From assembly GCA_012270595.1 (NCBI GenBank), contig JAAXIA010000092.1, positions 1-6,332 on the forward strand: a stretch of DNA of 6,332 nucleotides, given 5' to 3'. This DNA is from Rhodanobacteraceae bacterium. GTDB lineage: Bacteria; Pseudomonadota; Gammaproteobacteria; Xanthomonadales; Rhodanobacteraceae. Position numbers and translations under genes: made by a program. Positions 4,292 through 6,332 of the stretch are shown here, piece after piece. Below the pieces are notes generated by a model that was not told the DNA's origin, made no database searches, and saw nothing but the letters and a program-made list of their open reading frames with translations. Within the stretch, counting starts at the first letter, position 1; the number at the start of each line of letters is the position of its first letter.

Positions 4292-6121
4292 ATGTCCATC
4301 GAAAATCTGCGCAATATTGCCATTGTCGCTCATGTTGATCACGGCAAAACCACCCTCGTCGATCAGCTGCTGAAACAGTCTGGCACGTTTTGTGAACGCA
4401 CCGTGCTAACCGAACGCGTGATGGACTCAAACGACCAGGAAAAGGAGCGTGGTATCACTATTCTGGCCAAGAACACGGCCATCGCCTGGCAAGGCTACCG
4501 TATCAATATTGTCGATACCCCAGGACACGCCGATTTCGGTGGCGAAGTGGAACGCGTGTTGTCCATGGTAGACACCGTTTTGCTTTTAGTAGACGCCATG
4601 GACGGTCCCATGCCACAAACCCGTTTCGTGACCCAAAAGGCCTTTGCCATGGGATTTAAACCCATCGTGGTGATTAACAAGGTAGATCGCCCTGGTGCTC
4701 GCCCCGAATGGGTGGTAGAGCAGGTCTGGGATCTGTTCGACCGTCTCGACGCTACGCCTGAACAGATGGAGTTTCCAATCGTCTACACCTCAGCCTTAAA
4801 CGGTTACGCCAGTCTCGACGAACAGGTACGTGAAGGAAACATGGTACCGCTTTACGAAGCCATCGTGCAGCACACCCCCCCCCCCGCGGTGGATACGGAA
4901 GGACCGTTCCAGATGCGTATCAGTCAGCTCGATTACAACAACTTTGTGGGCGTGATCGGTATTGGTCGTATTCAGCGCGGCACCCTGAAGCGCAACATGC
5001 CCATCATGGTGATCAACCGCGACGGCAAGAAACGCCAAGCCAGGGTCCTTCAGGTTATGGGCTTTATGGGTCTGGAGCGTGTTGAGCAAGCAAGCGCTGA
5101 AGCCGGCGACATTGTGGCCATTTCCGGCATCACCGAACTGGCTATTCCCGACACCGTAACTGCACTTGATACCCCCGAAGCACTGCCTGCATTAAGCGTG
5201 GACGAACCCACGATCAGCATGACGTTTCAAGTCAACAATTCGCCATTCGTCGGCAACAAGGAGCTAAGTGGAGGCAAATTCCTGACCAGTCGCCAACTGA
5301 AAGATCGTCTGGAACGCGAACAGCTTCACAACGTCGCATTACGCGTTGAACAGGGATCGGATGCCGACCGGTTTCTGGTCTCCGGTCGCGGCGAATTACA
5401 TCTGTCTGTGCTTATCGAGACCATGCGCCGCGAAGGTTACGAACTGGCGGTATCACGTCCGGAAGTTATCATCAAGGATATCGACGGACAAAAAATGGAA
5501 CCGTTTGAACAATTGGTGATTGACGTAGAAGACGTTCACCAGGGAGCTGTAATGGAGCGCATAGGCCTGCGCAAGGGACAGCTGGAAAATATGGTGCCCG
5601 ATGGTAAGGGTCGGGTACGCCTTGAATACATCATTCCAGCGCGTGGCTTGATCGGCTTTCAAAACCAGTTTAGGACTCTCACCCAGGGTTCTGGTCTGCT
5701 TTTCCATGTGTTTGACCATTACGGCCCGAAGCAGGAAGGCTCCATTGCGAAGCGTCCCAACGGCGTGATGATCGCCAACGCCGGTGGAACAACGCCAGCT
5801 TACTCGTTGGGACCACTACAGGAGCGTGGCAAACTGTTCGCCGCTGAAGGCGACCAGGTGTATGAGGGGCAGCTGGTTGGCATTCATGCCAAGGATAACG
5901 ATCTCACCGTCAATGTGATCAAGCCCAAACCGCTCACCAATATGCGCGCCGCTGGCAAGGATGATGCCATCCAGTTGACGCCAGCCACCAAGTTTTCGCT
6001 TGAACAGGCGCTCGACTTTATTGACGATGACGAATTGGTAGAAGTGACGCCGAAAGAAATCCGCCTGCGCAAGAAACATCTAACCGAAAATGCACGCAAA
6101 AAAGCGTCTCGTGGTGGCTAG
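4292..6121 (+). CDS. typA: Translational GTPase TypA/BipA
   Basis: Ribosome-associated GTPase of the elongation factor family, needed for 50S assembly at low temperature and for stress and virulence responses in several bacteria. The 609-residue product has the usual length. GTPase motifs are AHVDHGKTT (13-21), RGITILA (53-59), DTPGH (75-79), NKVD (129-132) and SAL (167-169). The beta-barrel domain follows ([20 protein letters not shown]), then the EF-G-like region ([13 protein letters not shown]), then the BipA-specific C-terminus with [36 protein letters not shown] and [13 protein letters not shown]. The start at 4292 is chosen because [19 protein letters not shown] is the family N-terminus; the frame is open upstream but unlike TypA. 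The ribosome site is weak. An 11-C run encoding Thr-Pro-Pro-Pro (195-198) lies between the G domain and domain 2. No clear terminator separates it from the downstream tRNA. Confidence 0.97.
   Translation: MSIENLRNIAIVAHVDHGKTTLVDQLLKQSGTFCERTVLTERVMDSNDQEKERGITILAKNTAIAWQGYRINIVDTPGHADFGGEVERVLSMVDTVLLLVDAMDGPMPQTRFVTQKAFAMGFKPIVVINKVDRPGARPEWVVEQVWDLFDRLDATPEQMEFPIVYTSALNGYASLDEQVREGNMVPLYEAIVQHTPPPAVDTEGPFQMRISQLDYNNFVGVIGIGRIQRGTLKRNMPIMVINRDGKKRQARVLQVMGFMGLERVEQASAEAGDIVAISGITELAIPDTVTALDTPEALPALSVDEPTISMTFQVNNSPFVGNKELSGGKFLTSRQLKDRLEREQLHNVALRVEQGSDADRFLVSGRGELHLSVLIETMRREGYELAVSRPEVIIKDIDGQKMEPFEQLVIDVEDVHQGAVMERIGLRKGQLENMVPDGKGRVRLEYIIPARGLIGFQNQFRTLTQGSGLLFHVFDHYGPKQEGSIAKRPNGVMIANAGGTTPAYSLGPLQERGKLFAAEGDQVYEGQLVGIHAKDNDLTVNVIKPKPLTNMRAAGKDDAIQLTPATKFSLEQALDFIDDDELVEVTPKEIRLRKKHLTENARKKASRGG
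4875..4885 (+). repeat. Run of eleven C inside typA
   Basis: Eleven consecutive C bases follow CACA and precede GCGG. At this length the frame is open through the whole of typA, reading His-Thr-Pro-Pro-Pro-Ala-Val. Gain or loss of one base would truncate the protein soon after residue 198, before domain 2. Confidence 0.95.
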
Positions 6122-6193
6122 GTTGTTGACAGGCTGTCGAAATACGCGATACCACGCACGATCCATAGAGGAAAATACCGCTCATACGCACAC

Positions 6194-6222
6194 TTGTGTT
6201 ATGCCAAAAAAACATCTAGAGT
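6194..6222 (+). promoter_or_regulatory. Weak candidate promoter for the tRNA-Met gene
   Basis: TTGTGT (6194-6199) and TAGAGT (6217-6222) are separated by 17 bp and would start transcription near 6229, about 60 nt before the mature tRNA. Both hexamers are only partial matches (3/6 and 4/6). The rest of the 168-bp typA-tRNA spacer shows no gene or clear terminator. Confidence 0.25.
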
Positions 6223-6289
6223 GAACTGCTTTCTTCAGGTGGTCCTGCCGTGTGTGGCATGCAATCTTGCCTGGAAGTAACGTTTCTGC

Positions 6290-6332
6290 GGCTATGTAGC
6301 TCAGCCGGTTAGAGCACAGCACTCATAATGCT
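6290..6332 (+). tRNA. tRNA-Met (elongator, CAT anticodon), 5' part only
   Basis: The window ends within the anticodon stem. Visible in order are the acceptor strand GGCTATG (6290-6296), TA, the D-arm GCTC/GAGC (6299-6302, 6312-6315) with loop AGCCGGTTA, and the anticodon arm CAGCA-CTCATAA-TGCT with anticodon CAT at 6324-6326. It resembles E. coli elongator tRNA-Met (GGCTACGTAGCTCAG, GGTTAGAGCAC, CACTCATAATG). Initiator tRNA-fMet starts differently, and the Ile2 tRNA, also with CAT, has a different acceptor stem (GGCCC). Confidence 0.93.

Noticed and set aside
6126..6154. Perfect -35 hexamer TTGACA just after typA, as a promoter for the tRNA
   Set aside because: At 16-17 bp spacing the -10 position reads GATACC or ATACCA, a poor match, and the tRNA lies about 135 bp further on.

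Overview
The window looks like chromosomal DNA from a gammaproteobacterium. TypA, AhpC and the tRNA-Met resemble Xanthomonadales/Lysobacterales proteins and genes as I remember them. Malate dehydrogenase is the ~328-residue type starting MKAPVRV, which is common in Xanthomonadales and many betaproteobacteria, not the enterobacterial type. Base composition by eye is moderate, near 50-55% G+C. The placement rests on recalled homologues, not a search.

Layout, left to right. (1) Minus strand: the first bases of a gene just entering the window, probably prpC, preceded by prpB (2-methylisocitrate lyase, methylcitrate cycle for propionate). (2) A ~500 bp divergent intergenic region rich in short inverted repeats, including a palindrome over the likely prpB -10 and an 11-bp tandem repeat before ahpC. 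(3) Plus strand: ahpC (peroxiredoxin) with a GTG start, a strong hairpin, then a 54-codon remnant of the N-terminus of ahpF, its reductase partner. (4) Minus strand: mdh (malate dehydrogenase), convergent with the ahpF remnant, probably co-transcribed with upstream ppiB (cyclophilin). (5) A ~280 bp divergent region between ppiB and typA with several strong stem-loops and an intrinsic terminator facing the minus strand. This suggests an undescribed small RNA or a ppiB leader. (6) Plus strand: typA/bipA (ribosome-associated GTPase) with an 11-base poly-C run inside the gene, then the 5' half of an elongator tRNA-Met cut by the window end.

Most genes are housekeeping: central carbon metabolism (prpB, mdh), protein folding (ppiB), ribosome assembly and stress (typA), and peroxide defence (ahpC). 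The unusual points are the apparent loss of ahpF beside an intact ahpC, the homopolymer in typA, and the structured ppiB-typA intergenic region. I see no mobile element, CRISPR array or defence system.
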